Assembly: GCF_001043025.1 (NCBI RefSeq)
Contig: NZ_JYLD01000018.1
Coordinates: 1 to 64,000 of the forward strand
DNA: 64,000 nt
Reading direction: 5' to 3'
Source: Pseudomonas helleri
Lineage (GTDB): Bacteria > Pseudomonadota > Gammaproteobacteria > Pseudomonadales > Pseudomonadaceae
Under the pieces are notes generated by a model, which saw only the letters and a program-made list of their open reading frames with translations, had not been told where the DNA came from and made no database searches. Below, piece by piece: positions 8,509 to 16,779 of the stretch (within the stretch, counting starts at the first letter, position 1; every line of letters starts with the position of its first letter). Position numbers and translations under genes: made by a program.

Positions 8509-8601
8509 GCGGCTCTATAAGTGTCCGTAATACTCAGGCAAACGTTTAGCTTTACCAAAAAACTTTAGAAACATACTCAGACAGATATAAGGGGACTTAG
8601 A

Positions 8602-8874
8602 GTGAACAAGTCGGAACTGATTGATGCTATCGCTGCATCTGCTGATATCCCGAAAGCTGCAGCTGGCCGTGCGCTGGACGCAGTAATCGAATCCGTCACT
8701 GGCGCTCTTAAGGCCGGCGACTCTGTGGTACTGGTTGGTTTCGGTACTTTCTCTGTGACCGATCGTCCTGCTCGCACAGGTCGTAACCCACAGACTGGTA
8801 AAACGCTGGAAATTCCTGCCGCTAAAAAACCAGGCTTCAAAGCCGGTAAAGCGCTGAAAGAAGCGGTTAACTAA
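8602..8874 (+). CDS. hupB: nucleoid protein HU, beta subunit
   Basis: HU-beta is a 90-residue DNA-bending protein that compacts the nucleoid. The signature GFGTFSVTDRPARTGRNPQTG covers the DNA-gripping arm with its conserved Arg and Pro, and MNKSELIDAIA is the usual N-terminus. The start codon is GTG, preceded by AAGGGGA. A strong promoter lies upstream. The next element is a tRNA-like sequence, 54 nt downstream. Confidence 0.97.
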   Translation: MNKSELIDAIAASADIPKAAAGRALDAVIESVTGALKAGDSVVLVGFGTFSVTDRPARTGRNPQTGKTLEIPAAKKPGFKAGKALKEAVN

Positions 8875-8928
8875 GTTTCTGTAACACTTTTTACCCAACC
8901 GGGTCAGGCGCACGCCAGGCTTGGCAGC

Positions 8929-9005
8929 GGAGCGGTTGTACCGTCGATGGTTATGTTGACGTGTTACGCCGAGGGTCGCGGGTTCGAGCCCGGTCCGCTC
9001 CGCCA
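8929..9005 (+). pseudogene. decayed tRNA-Asp-like gene
   Basis: The 77-nt sequence has a perfect 7-bp acceptor stem GGAGCGG / CCGCTCC, discriminator G, encoded CCA, and a T-arm with TTCGAGC. It aligns without gaps to Pseudomonas tRNA-Asp as I remember it, with about 17 differences. These are concentrated in positions 9-37 (D-arm and anticodon stem). The anticodon position reads GTT (Asn-type) rather than GTC. The anticodon stem has an A-C mismatch, the T-stem a G-G mismatch, and the D-loop GG is lost. A terminator follows at once, so it is probably transcribed with hupB. It may be a pseudogene or a tRNA-like RNA with another role. Confidence 0.7.
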
Positions 9006-9013
9006 GTTACGAG

Positions 9014-9040
9014 AAGGCGCATCCTCGGATGCGCCTTTCT
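9014..9040 (+). terminator. terminator after hupB and the tRNA-like gene
   Basis: AAGGCGCATCC / GGATGCGCCTT forms an 11-bp stem, followed by TCTTCT. Confidence 0.85.
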
Positions 9041-9103
9041 TCTATCCGGACTCTACCCACGCTCCACGGTTGCTCATTGTGCAAGACCGTTTCTGGGGGA
9101 AGC

Positions 9104-10975
9104 ATGCTGCAAAATATCAGGGACAATTCACAAGGCTGGATTGCCAAGACCATCATCGGTGTCATCGTCGCGTTGATGGCGTTGACCGGTTTCGATGCGA
9201 TTTTTCAAGCCACCTCTCACAGCAAGGATGCGGCCAAAGTAAACGGTGAAGAAATCACCCAGGTTGAGCTCAGCCAGGCTGTCGACATGCAACGTCGTCA
9301 GTTGATGCAACAACTGGGCAAGGATTTCGATCCTGCATTGCTGGACGAAAAAATGCTGCACGATGCAGCCCTTAAAGGGTTGATCGACCGCAAGCTGTTG
9401 CTGCAAGGCGCCAACCAGGCCAAGTTCTCCTTCTCGGAAGCGGCTTTGGACCAGGTTATCCTGCAAACACCAGAGTTCCAGGACAATGGCCAGTTCAGCC
9501 CTGAACGTTTCGACCAGGTGATTCGTCAACTGGGTTACGGCCGACTGCAATTTCGCGAAATGCTAGGTCAGGAAATGCTGATTGGTCAGTTGCGTGCCGG
9601 TTTGGCAGGCAGCGGTTTCGTGACTGACGAAGAAGTGAACGCGTTTGCCCGTCTTGAGAAGCAAACCCGTGATTTCGCCACCCTGAACATCAAGGCTGAT
9701 CCAGCTGCGGTGAAGGTCAGCGATGACGAGGTCAAGGCTTACTACGACGAGCACGCCAAAGAGTTCATGACCCCTGATCAGGTGGTGATTGATTACATCG
9801 AATTGAAGAAGTCCGCCTTCTTTGACCAGGTGGCAGTCAAGGATGATGAGCTGCAAGCGCTTTATCAGAAAGAAATCGCCAACCTGGCTGAACAGCGCCG
9901 CGCTGCGCACATCCTGATTGAAGTCAACGACAAGGTCAGCGACGGGCAAGCCAAAGCCAAAATTGAAGACATTCAACAGCGCTTGGCCAAAGGCGAAAGC
10001 TTCGAAGCACTGGCCAAAGAGTTCTCCCAAGACCCGGGTTCGGCTGCCAACGGCGGTGACCTTGGCTTTGCAGGCCCGGGTGTCTACGACCCAACCTTTG
10101 AGACGGCTGTCTATGCGTTGAAAAAAGATCAGGTATCGGAGCCGGTGCGTACCAGCTTTGGTTACCACTTGATCAAGCTGTTGGGCGTTGAGGCACCAGA
10201 AGTGCCGAGCTTTGCCAGCTTGAAAGACAAACTGACCCGTGATCTTAAAACCCAGCAGGTTGAGCGTCGCTTCGTCGATGCAACCAAGCAGCTGGAAGAC
10301 TCGGCTTTCGAAGCATCCGATCTGGCCCAGCCGGCGCAAGAGCTGAACCTGACCGTTCATACCTCGGCACCGTTTGGTCGTGAGGGTGGCGAAGGCATCG
10401 CTGCCAACCGCGCTGTGGTTCAAGCCGCATTCAGCACCGAAGTGATGGATGAAGGCGCGAACAGCACCGCACTTGAGCTTGACCCTGAGACCGTTGTGGT
10501 TCTGCGTGTTAAAGAGCACCTTAAGCCAGAGCAACTGCCTCTGGAAGCCGTTGCCTCGAGCATTCATGCACATCTGGTCAAAGAGCAGGCCGCTGGCGCT
10601 GCTAAAGCCAAGGCTGAAGGCATCATCAAAGATCTGCGCGATGGCAAGCTGGCGTTGAACCAGCCGGTTGCTGGCCAGTCGTGGAAAGTTGATGAAGCCG
10701 TCACTCGTGGTCAGGACGGTATTGATCCTGTCGTGCTGCAAGCGGTCTTCCGCATGCCTAAGCCGGCAGCCAAGGACAAGCCGACCTTTAGCACTGTTAG
10801 CCTGGCTGATGGCACCGTTGTCGTACTGCGCCTCAATGGCGTAAACGATGATGCGAAGCCAACCGACGAAGAGAAAGCTTCTTACCGTCGCTTCCTGGCG
10901 TCGCGTTCGGGTCAGCAAGACTTTGCTGCCTACCGCAAGCAGTTGGAAAACGAAGCCAAGGTTGAGCGCTACTAA
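9104..10975 (+). CDS. ppiD: periplasmic folding chaperone PpiD (parvulin family)
   Basis: PpiD is anchored in the inner membrane and helps proteins leaving the Sec translocon to fold. The 623-residue protein has one N-terminal transmembrane helix (about residues 16-36), a SurA-like region, and one parvulin domain (about 240-345, beginning RRAAHILIEV and containing GGDLGFAGPGVY). The start at 9104 follows GGGGGA and gives MLQNIRDNSQGW, the family's cytoplasmic stub. The upstream in-frame ATG is rejected because it lies in the terminator region. Confidence 0.95.
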   Translation: MLQNIRDNSQGWIAKTIIGVIVALMALTGFDAIFQATSHSKDAAKVNGEEITQVELSQAVDMQRRQLMQQLGKDFDPALLDEKMLHDAALKGLIDRKLLLQGANQAKFSFSEAALDQVILQTPEFQDNGQFSPERFDQVIRQLGYGRLQFREMLGQEMLIGQLRAGLAGSGFVTDEEVNAFARLEKQTRDFATLNIKADPAAVKVSDDEVKAYYDEHAKEFMTPDQVVIDYIELKKSAFFDQVAVKDDELQALYQKEIANLAEQRRAAHILIEVNDKVSDGQAKAKIEDIQQRLAKGESFEALAKEFSQDPGSAANGGDLGFAGPGVYDPTFETAVYALKKDQVSEPVRTSFGYHLIKLLGVEAPEVPSFASLKDKLTRDLKTQQVERRFVDATKQLEDSAFEASDLAQPAQELNLTVHTSAPFGREGGEGIAANRAVVQAAFSTEVMDEGANSTALELDPETVVVLRVKEHLKPEQLPLEAVASSIHAHLVKEQAAGAAKAKAEGIIKDLRDGKLALNQPVAGQSWKVDEAVTRGQDGIDPVVLQAVFRMPKPAAKDKPTFSTVSLADGTVVVLRLNGVNDDAKPTDEEKASYRRFLASRSGQQDFAAYRKQLENEAKVERY

Positions 10976-10997
10976 GCCCTCAGCATCGCTTCACTAA

Positions 10998-11029
10998 AAA
11001 TGGCCGCTCACTGAGCGGCCATTTTTTTT
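10998..11029 (+). terminator. ppiD terminator
   Basis: AAATGGCCGCT / AGCGGCCATTT stem followed by eight T. Confidence 0.92.
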
Positions 11030-11055
11030 GCGGTCCAAACGCTGACAAAAGACCT

Positions 11056-11964
11056 TTATTTGATCAGGTCCATCACAAAGCTGAGCAGGGCGCGAGTCTT
11101 GGCCGGGACGTGATGGCGCGACGGGTAGTAGGCGTAGAGCGGGAATCGCTGGTCCGACCATTCGGGGAACAATTGCACCAACTGATTTGATGAGGTGTAT
11201 TGCTCGATCCCCAGTTCGAATAGCTGGGCAATGCCCAGGCCTGCCAGGCAGGCGCTGTAGACCGTTCCTGGATCATTTACCGTGAGTTGCCCCTGGGGCT
11301 TCACGGTCAATTGTTTACGCTTTTGGTGAAACTCCCAGGCAAACGGTTTTCCCGTCACAGGTTCCCGGAAAAGAATGCAGCGGTGAGGCGTGTTTTCCAG
11401 TTCGCGTGGATCTGTCGGATGCCCAAAACGTTCTAAGTAGGCCGGGGATGCCATGGCCAAAACCCGAGTGTCGAACAGTTTTCGGGCGACAAGCGACGAT
11501 GGGAGAGGGTGCCCAAAGCGCAGTGCCAGATCAAAACCATCTGCCACCAAATCTCCCAGATCCTCCTTGCTGCGCATGTCCAGTTCCAAGTCCGGATAGC
11601 TGTCCAGAAAAGGCCCCAGTCGCGGCCCAAGGATGAAGCGTGCGAATAGCGGGTCGACATTGATGCGCAGGCGACCCTGGACCATTTGTGCGTCACCGGC
11701 GGCACTGCTGGTGACCTCGGCCAGAGCGCCGATCAAAGGCATCACCTGCTCGTAAAAATGACGGCCTTCTTCGGTCAGCCTGACTGATCGTGTGGTGCGC
11801 TCGAAAATCCGGATCCCCAATCGGGTTTCCAGTCGGGCGACGGCTCTGCTGACACCGGACTGGGACATGTCCAGCACTTGGGCTGCGCCGCCAAAACTTC
11901 GTGTGTCGACCACTGCGGCCATGACATCCACGCCTTCAAGCAGTTGGGGGCTGAACGCTCGCAT
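11056..11964 (-). CDS. LysR-family transcriptional regulator
   Basis: The 302-residue protein has an N-terminal winged helix (about residues 8-67, MSQSGVSRAVARLETRLGIRIF) and an effector-binding domain with the wording of the CrgA/DsdC-like clade (GRLRINVDPLFARFILGPRL). It is divergent from the MFS exporter, with 137 bp between the starts, so it probably controls the exporter and the dehydrogenase after it. The effector is unknown. This cassette sits between ppiD and fabI, which are neighbours in P. aeruginosa as I recall, so it is likely an accessory insertion. Confidence 0.9.
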   Translation of the reverse strand: MRAFSPQLLEGVDVMAAVVDTRSFGGAAQVLDMSQSGVSRAVARLETRLGIRIFERTTRSVRLTEEGRHFYEQVMPLIGALAEVTSSAAGDAQMVQGRLRINVDPLFARFILGPRLGPFLDSYPDLELDMRSKEDLGDLVADGFDLALRFGHPLPSSLVARKLFDTRVLAMASPAYLERFGHPTDPRELENTPHRCILFREPVTGKPFAWEFHQKRKQLTVKPQGQLTVNDPGTVYSACLAGLGIAQLFELGIEQYTSSNQLVQLFPEWSDQRFPLYAYYPSRHHVPAKTRALLSFVMDLIK

Positions 11965-12101
11965 TAATGACTCCGGGGCATGGATATTGTGACTCTCATG
12001 CTATCGCACTTCTGCGAAGTAAATCCCACACTGGCTCTCGCTCAGCACACCACATTCATCGGGTGTGTTGGCCTTTCCCATCGCCATTCATTCGGGATGA
12101 A

Positions 12102-13337
12102 ATGATGCAATCGATAGTTACAGATTCAAGCCCTGATCCTTCAGCGTCGCAACACCACGGGATGAAGGTCTCTAAAGGGCGAAGTGCAAGCGCCGTGCTC
12201 GCTTTAAGCCTGGGGTGCTTTTCTTTTGTCAGCACAGAACTCATGCCGGTCGGTGTTCTACCGGCACTGGCCCAAGGGCTGCACGTCTCGCTGGGCGTTG
12301 CAGGCTACCTGGTCACGATCTTTGCGTTCATGGTGGCCCTCACTGCCGCACCTCTCACCAGCCTGTTGGGGCACATCAACCGTAAAACCCTGATGTCGGG
12401 TCTTCTGGCCGTATGTTGCATCGGTAATCTGATTACCTTTCTCGCCTCAGGTTATTTCGTTGTGTTCATCGGCCGAATTCTGGTTGCCGCTGCCATTGGT
12501 GTGTTCTGGTCGACCGCGGTTGTCACCGCCGTGCACCTGGTTGCTACCCGCAATGCGGTGCGTGCGACGTCTATCGTGTTCGGCGGCGTTTCACTGGCCG
12601 CCGTACTTGGCGTTCCTGCGGGGTCCATGCTGGGCGATCTCTATGGTTGGCGTGCGGTATTCGCGGCACTCTCTGTGCTGAGCCTGATCGTGTTCATGCT
12701 GATTGTCTGGTCTGTCCCGGCTGTGCGTATTTCCCGAACGGCCAAACGCGGGGCCATGTCGTCTGTGCTCAAGAGTCGTTCTTTGCTGGCGATTTTTGGG
12801 ATCACCGCCTTTGTCGTGACCGGTAACTTTCTGGCTTACACCTACATTGCACCGTACCTCGAGCAGGTAGCCAGGCAGAGTGCCGCGCAGATCAGCTTGC
12901 TTTTGCTGGTTTATGGCGCTGCGGGCGTGGTCACCAACTTTGCCATCGGGCCCTTTGCCGCGCGAGCGCCACGGGCCAGTCTGGGAGCAGTGACGGTGCT
13001 GCTTGGCGTGAGCTTGGCATGCCTGAATACCGCTGCGCTTAGCCACACCGCGGTCATTGTCACGCTTGCGGCCTGGGGCGCGGCCTACGGTGCGCTTCCC
13101 GTCTTGCTGCAGACCTTGGTGTTTAAAGAGGCATCCAAAATCGAAGGCGGTGCAGATGCCGCCACCTCTATCAACGTCTCTGTATTCAATGCCGCGATCG
13201 GGCTGGGCTCTCTGGTTGGGGGACTGTTGATCAATCTGGCCGGCCCGTTGCCCATACCGTTTGTATCGGCAGCTTTCGCGTTGGCCGGGCTTGCGGTGCT
13301 GTTTATCAGCCGCGAGCGCAAAGCCCGCAGGTCCTGA
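12102..13337 (+). CDS. MFS efflux transporter (DHA1 / sugar-efflux type)
   Basis: A predicted 12-helix inner-membrane exporter of 411 residues from the chosen ATG. The first helix contains FVSTELMPVGVLPALAQ, typical of the AraJ/SotB/chloramphenicol-exporter branch. The loop TSLLGHINRKTLMSG corresponds to the MFS loop 2-3 motif. The start at 12102 removes a basic, non-membrane leader encoded upstream, and an adjacent ATG at 12105 is equally possible. It is divergent from the LysR gene and 45 nt before the dehydrogenase. The substrate is not determinable from sequence. Confidence 0.85.
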   Translation: MMQSIVTDSSPDPSASQHHGMKVSKGRSASAVLALSLGCFSFVSTELMPVGVLPALAQGLHVSLGVAGYLVTIFAFMVALTAAPLTSLLGHINRKTLMSGLLAVCCIGNLITFLASGYFVVFIGRILVAAAIGVFWSTAVVTAVHLVATRNAVRATSIVFGGVSLAAVLGVPAGSMLGDLYGWRAVFAALSVLSLIVFMLIVWSVPAVRISRTAKRGAMSSVLKSRSLLAIFGITAFVVTGNFLAYTYIAPYLEQVARQSAAQISLLLLVYGAAGVVTNFAIGPFAARAPRASLGAVTVLLGVSLACLNTAALSHTAVIVTLAAWGAAYGALPVLLQTLVFKEASKIEGGADAATSINVSVFNAAIGLGSLVGGLLINLAGPLPIPFVSAAFALAGLAVLFISRERKARRS

Positions 13338-13382
13338 TGCTATTCGTTTTCTCTACACACTTATCAAGCAGGTTGTTAAAAC

Positions 13383-14273
13383 ATGAGCAACATTTCAGTA
13401 CTGGGCCTGGGGGCGATGGGGTCGCGGATGGCCGCTCGACTGATCGCCGCCGGGCATAAGGTCACGGTCTGGAACCGCACGGGCCGGGCTGCGCAACCGT
13501 TGGTTGACTTGGGCGCCACCCTGGCGGTGTCGCCAAGGGACGCCAGCCAAGGCGCTGAGTTTGTGATCGCTATGCTGCGTGATGATGAAGTGTCGCGTTT
13601 CGTATGGCTGGATCCTGAGTGTGGGGCGCTCGCGGGAATGTCACCCGACACTGTCGCAATCGAGAGTTCAACCCTGACGTCGGGCTGGATACAGATGCTG
13701 GGTGCGCAGATGCAGCATCAACAGGTATCACTGCTGGAGGCGCCCGTTTCCGGATCCCGGTTGCAGGCCGATACAGGGCAGTTGACCTACCTGATCGGCG
13801 GGGACACACAGGTGCTTGAGCGTTGTCGTCCTGTGCTGGGTGCATTGGGTTCTGGTATCCACCATACCGGTGCATTGGGGCATGGGGCGCTCACCAAGCT
13901 CGCAACCAATGCCCTATTAGGCATACAGGTAACCGGTTTGGCTGAGATCATCGGCATGCTTAAGCGCAGTGGCGCCGATGCTTCGCAAGTGCTGGCGGCG
14001 ATGGCAGGCACTTCTGTTTGGGCGCCGGTTGCCACATACCTTGCCAGTACGATGCTGGCAGAGAATTTCGCCCCGCAGTTTCCCGTAGAGCTCATCGAGA
14101 AAGACTTCGGATACGTGTTGAATGAAGCCGGTATTTCCAGGGATGCACCGACCATCGCTGCGGCACATGGGGTGTTTCAGCAGGCAATGGCGCAAGGTCT
14201 GGGTGCAGAGAACATGACCAGCGTCGTGCGGCTATTTACCGCGCAGCATGCGCCTGGTGAGGCCGATAGCTAA
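13383..14273 (+). CDS. NAD(P)-dependent beta-hydroxyacid dehydrogenase
   Basis: This 296-residue member of the 3-hydroxyisobutyrate dehydrogenase superfamily has the dinucleotide motif GLGAMGSRMA at the N-terminus, the substrate-binding segment LEAPVSGSRLQADTG (about 121-135) and the catalytic-lysine region GHGALTKLATNALLG. It probably oxidises or reduces a beta-hydroxyacid or an aldehyde. The substrate is unknown. It follows the MFS gene closely on the same strand and ends in a strong terminator, so the two likely form an operon under the divergent LysR protein. Confidence 0.85.
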   Translation: MSNISVLGLGAMGSRMAARLIAAGHKVTVWNRTGRAAQPLVDLGATLAVSPRDASQGAEFVIAMLRDDEVSRFVWLDPECGALAGMSPDTVAIESSTLTSGWIQMLGAQMQHQQVSLLEAPVSGSRLQADTGQLTYLIGGDTQVLERCRPVLGALGSGIHHTGALGHGALTKLATNALLGIQVTGLAEIIGMLKRSGADASQVLAAMAGTSVWAPVATYLASTMLAENFAPQFPVELIEKDFGYVLNEAGISRDAPTIAAAHGVFQQAMAQGLGAENMTSVVRLFTAQHAPGEADS

Positions 14274-14294
14274 CGCGGGCTGTAGGCCCAAACA

Positions 14295-14332
14295 AAAAAC
14301 GCCCGGTGCAGACTCTGCACCGGGCGTTTTTA
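14295..14332. terminator. bidirectional terminator between the dehydrogenase and fabI
   Basis: AACGCCCGGTGCAGA / TCTGCACCGGGCGTT forms a 15-bp perfect stem flanked by A-run and T-run. It serves the two convergent genes. Confidence 0.93.
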
Positions 14333-14353
14333 TTGGCGGTTGCGCCGAAGCAA

Positions 14354-15148
14354 TTACTCTTCGAGGCTGCCCATAGCGGTGGTGTTGAAGCCGCCGTCTA
14401 CGTACATGATTTCGCCGCTGATGCCCGAGGCCAGGTCGGAACACAGGAAGGCACCGGCGTTGCCGACTTCTTCGATGGTCACGTTACGGCGCAGCGGGGT
14501 TTGAGCTTCGTTGGCTGCCAGCATTTTGCGGAAGTTCTTGATGCCCGAAGCGGCCAGGGTACGGATCGGACCGGCCGACACGCAGTTAACGCGAGTGCCT
14601 TCCGGGCCCAGGCTGCCTGCCAGGTAACGTACACCGGCTTCCAGGCTGGCTTTGGCCATGCCCATCACGTTGTAGTTAGGCATGGTGCGCTCAGCACCCA
14701 GGTAGGACAGGGTCAGCAGGCTGCCATTGCGGCCTTTCATCATCGGGCGACCGGCTTTGGCCAGGGCCACGAAGCTGTAGGCGCTGATGTCGTGAGCGAT
14801 GCGGAAGCCTTCACGGGTGGTGGCGTCGGTGAAGTCACCGTCCAGTTGGTCGCCAGGGGCGAAACCTACGGAGTGAACGATGCAGTCCAGGCCGTCCCAC
14901 TTCTTGCTCAGGTCTTCGAAAACCTTGGCGATTTCTTCATCGCTGGCAACGTCGCAAGGGAAGCACAGTTCCGGGCCAGAGCCCCAGCCTGCGGCGAACT
15001 CTTCAACGCGGCCTTTAAGCTTTTCGTTCTGATAAGTGAAGGCAAGTTCAGCGCCTTCACGGTGCATGGCGGCAGCAATGCCAGAAGCGATGGACAATTT
15101 GCTGGCGACACCGACGATCAGGACGCGCTTACCGGCGAGAAAACCCAT
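14354..15148 (-). CDS. fabI: enoyl-[acyl-carrier-protein] reductase (NADH)
   Basis: FabI carries out the last step of each fatty-acid elongation cycle and is the triclosan target. The 264-residue protein has the atypical SDR cofactor segment GVASKLSIASGIA and the catalytic Tyr-x6-Lys in MPNYNVMGMAKASL. The start at MGFLAGKRVL follows GAGGAACAACAC, and the longer frame upstream lies over the end of the ABC gene. It begins 19 nt after the ABC ATPase gene on the same strand, so read-through is likely. Confidence 0.97.
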   Translation of the reverse strand: MGFLAGKRVLIVGVASKLSIASGIAAAMHREGAELAFTYQNEKLKGRVEEFAAGWGSGPELCFPCDVASDEEIAKVFEDLSKKWDGLDCIVHSVGFAPGDQLDGDFTDATTREGFRIAHDISAYSFVALAKAGRPMMKGRNGSLLTLSYLGAERTMPNYNVMGMAKASLEAGVRYLAGSLGPEGTRVNCVSAGPIRTLAASGIKNFRKMLAANEAQTPLRRNVTIEEVGNAGAFLCSDLASGISGEIMYVDGGFNTTAMGSLEE

Positions 15149-15167
15149 GTGTTGTTCCTCTATCAGG

Positions 15168-16778
15168 TTAATCGACAGCCACTGGTGCCAAAAAGGCGGC
15201 TTCCAGCAGCTGTTGTGTATATGGATGTTGCGGTGAGGCAAAGATACTTTGCGCATCACCCTGTTCGACCACTTGGCCATGCTTGACCACCATCAGTTGG
15301 TGGCTCAGCGCTTTGACTACCGCCAGGTCATGGCTGATAAACAAATATGTCAGGTTGTACTTGGTTTGCAGCGAGCGTAACAACTCGACTACCTGGCGTT
15401 GTACTGTGCGGTCCAACGCTGAGGTTGGCTCGTCCAGCAGAATCAACGCCGGTTTTAATACCAGTGCCCGGGCAATGGCGATTCGTTGCCGTTGCCCGCC
15501 AGAAAACTCGTGAGGGTAGCGGTGCCGGGTTTCCGGATCCAGACCTACTTCTCGCAAGGCTTCAATAATTGCCTTTTCCTGCTCTTCAGGTGTGCCCATA
15601 CGGTGAATGCGCAACCCTTCACCGACGATCTCGCTGACGCTCATGCGTGGGCTGAGACTGCCAAACGGGTCCTGAAACACCACCTGCATTTCTCTGCGCA
15701 GGGGTCTTACTTCCTGGCGTGACATGCAGTCTAACCGTTTGCCTTCAAAACGGATCAATCCTTCGCTGCCAATCAGGCGCAAAATCGCCAGGCCCAGCGT
15801 AGATTTTCCTGATCCGCTTTCTCCCACAATCCCCAGGGTCTGCCCCTGAGGCAGGCTGAAGTTAATCCCGTCGACCGCTTTGACGTAATCCACGGTCTTG
15901 CGTAACAAGCCTTTTTTGATCGGGAACCACACTTTGAGGTCCTCGACTTCCAGCAACGGCGCCCCGGCAAGCGTGCCAGCCGGGCCTCCGCTGGGCTCTG
16001 CACTGAGCAGTTCCCGGGTGTACGGATGCTGTGGTGAACGAAACAATTGCTCACACGATGCTTGTTCGACGATGCAACCACGCTGCATGACACATACTCT
16101 GTGCGCAATTCGTCGAACCAGGTTCAAATCGTGACTGATCAGTAACAGCGACATGCCCAGACGCGCCTGTAATTCCTTGAGCAATTCCAGGATTTTCAAC
16201 TGAACGGTGACGTCCAGTGCGGTGGTGGGTTCGTCGGCAATTAAGAGTTCGGGTTCATTGGCCAGGGCCATGGCGATCATGACACGCTGGCGCTGGCCAC
16301 CTGACAGCTCGTGTGGCAGCGCTTTAAGGCGTTTGTGCGGCTCAGGGATGCCCACCAGCTCAAGCAGCTCCAGCGTGCGCAGGGTGGCCTCTTTGCCAGT
16401 CAGGCCTTTGTGAATACCCAGCACTTCATTGATTTGTTTTTCAATGCTGTGCAGCGGGTTCAGCGAGGTCATGGGCTCCTGAAAAATCATGGCAATGCGG
16501 TTGCCGCGAATATGCCGCAGCTTTTTCTCATCCAGGTGCAGCAGGTCTTGCCCGGCATACTCAATGCTGCCGTGTGGATGGCGCGCCATAGGGTAGGGTA
16601 GCAGCCGCAGAATGGAGTGTGCGGTCACCGATTTGCCGGAGCCGCTTTCGCCAACCAGTGCCAGGGTTTCGCCGCGTTTGATATCGAAATTGATGCCTTG
16701 CACAACACGGTGTGATTGTTCGCCGGTGACAAACTCAACGGCGAGATCACGCACTTCGATCAGAATGTCCTGCGTCAT
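15168..16778 (-). CDS. nppD: ABC importer, dual ATP-binding protein (NppD/YejF family)
   Basis: This 536-residue protein fuses two ABC ATPase domains. Walker A motifs are GESGSGKSVTA and GESGSGKSTLG, and the signatures are LSGGQRQRVMIA and FSGGQRQRIAIA. It powers uptake of peptides or peptidyl-nucleosides from the periplasm. In P. aeruginosa PA14 the homologous Npp system imports peptidyl-nucleoside antibiotics such as pacidamycin, and E. coli YejF serves microcin C. The start follows GAGGAAATAAG and lies 1 nt after the stop of the preceding permease gene. Confidence 0.9.
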   Translation of the reverse strand: MTQDILIEVRDLAVEFVTGEQSHRVVQGINFDIKRGETLALVGESGSGKSVTAHSILRLLPYPMARHPHGSIEYAGQDLLHLDEKKLRHIRGNRIAMIFQEPMTSLNPLHSIEKQINEVLGIHKGLTGKEATLRTLELLELVGIPEPHKRLKALPHELSGGQRQRVMIAMALANEPELLIADEPTTALDVTVQLKILELLKELQARLGMSLLLISHDLNLVRRIAHRVCVMQRGCIVEQASCEQLFRSPQHPYTRELLSAEPSGGPAGTLAGAPLLEVEDLKVWFPIKKGLLRKTVDYVKAVDGINFSLPQGQTLGIVGESGSGKSTLGLAILRLIGSEGLIRFEGKRLDCMSRQEVRPLRREMQVVFQDPFGSLSPRMSVSEIVGEGLRIHRMGTPEEQEKAIIEALREVGLDPETRHRYPHEFSGGQRQRIAIARALVLKPALILLDEPTSALDRTVQRQVVELLRSLQTKYNLTYLFISHDLAVVKALSHQLMVVKHGQVVEQGDAQSIFASPQHPYTQQLLEAAFLAPVAVD

Positions 16779-16779
16779 C

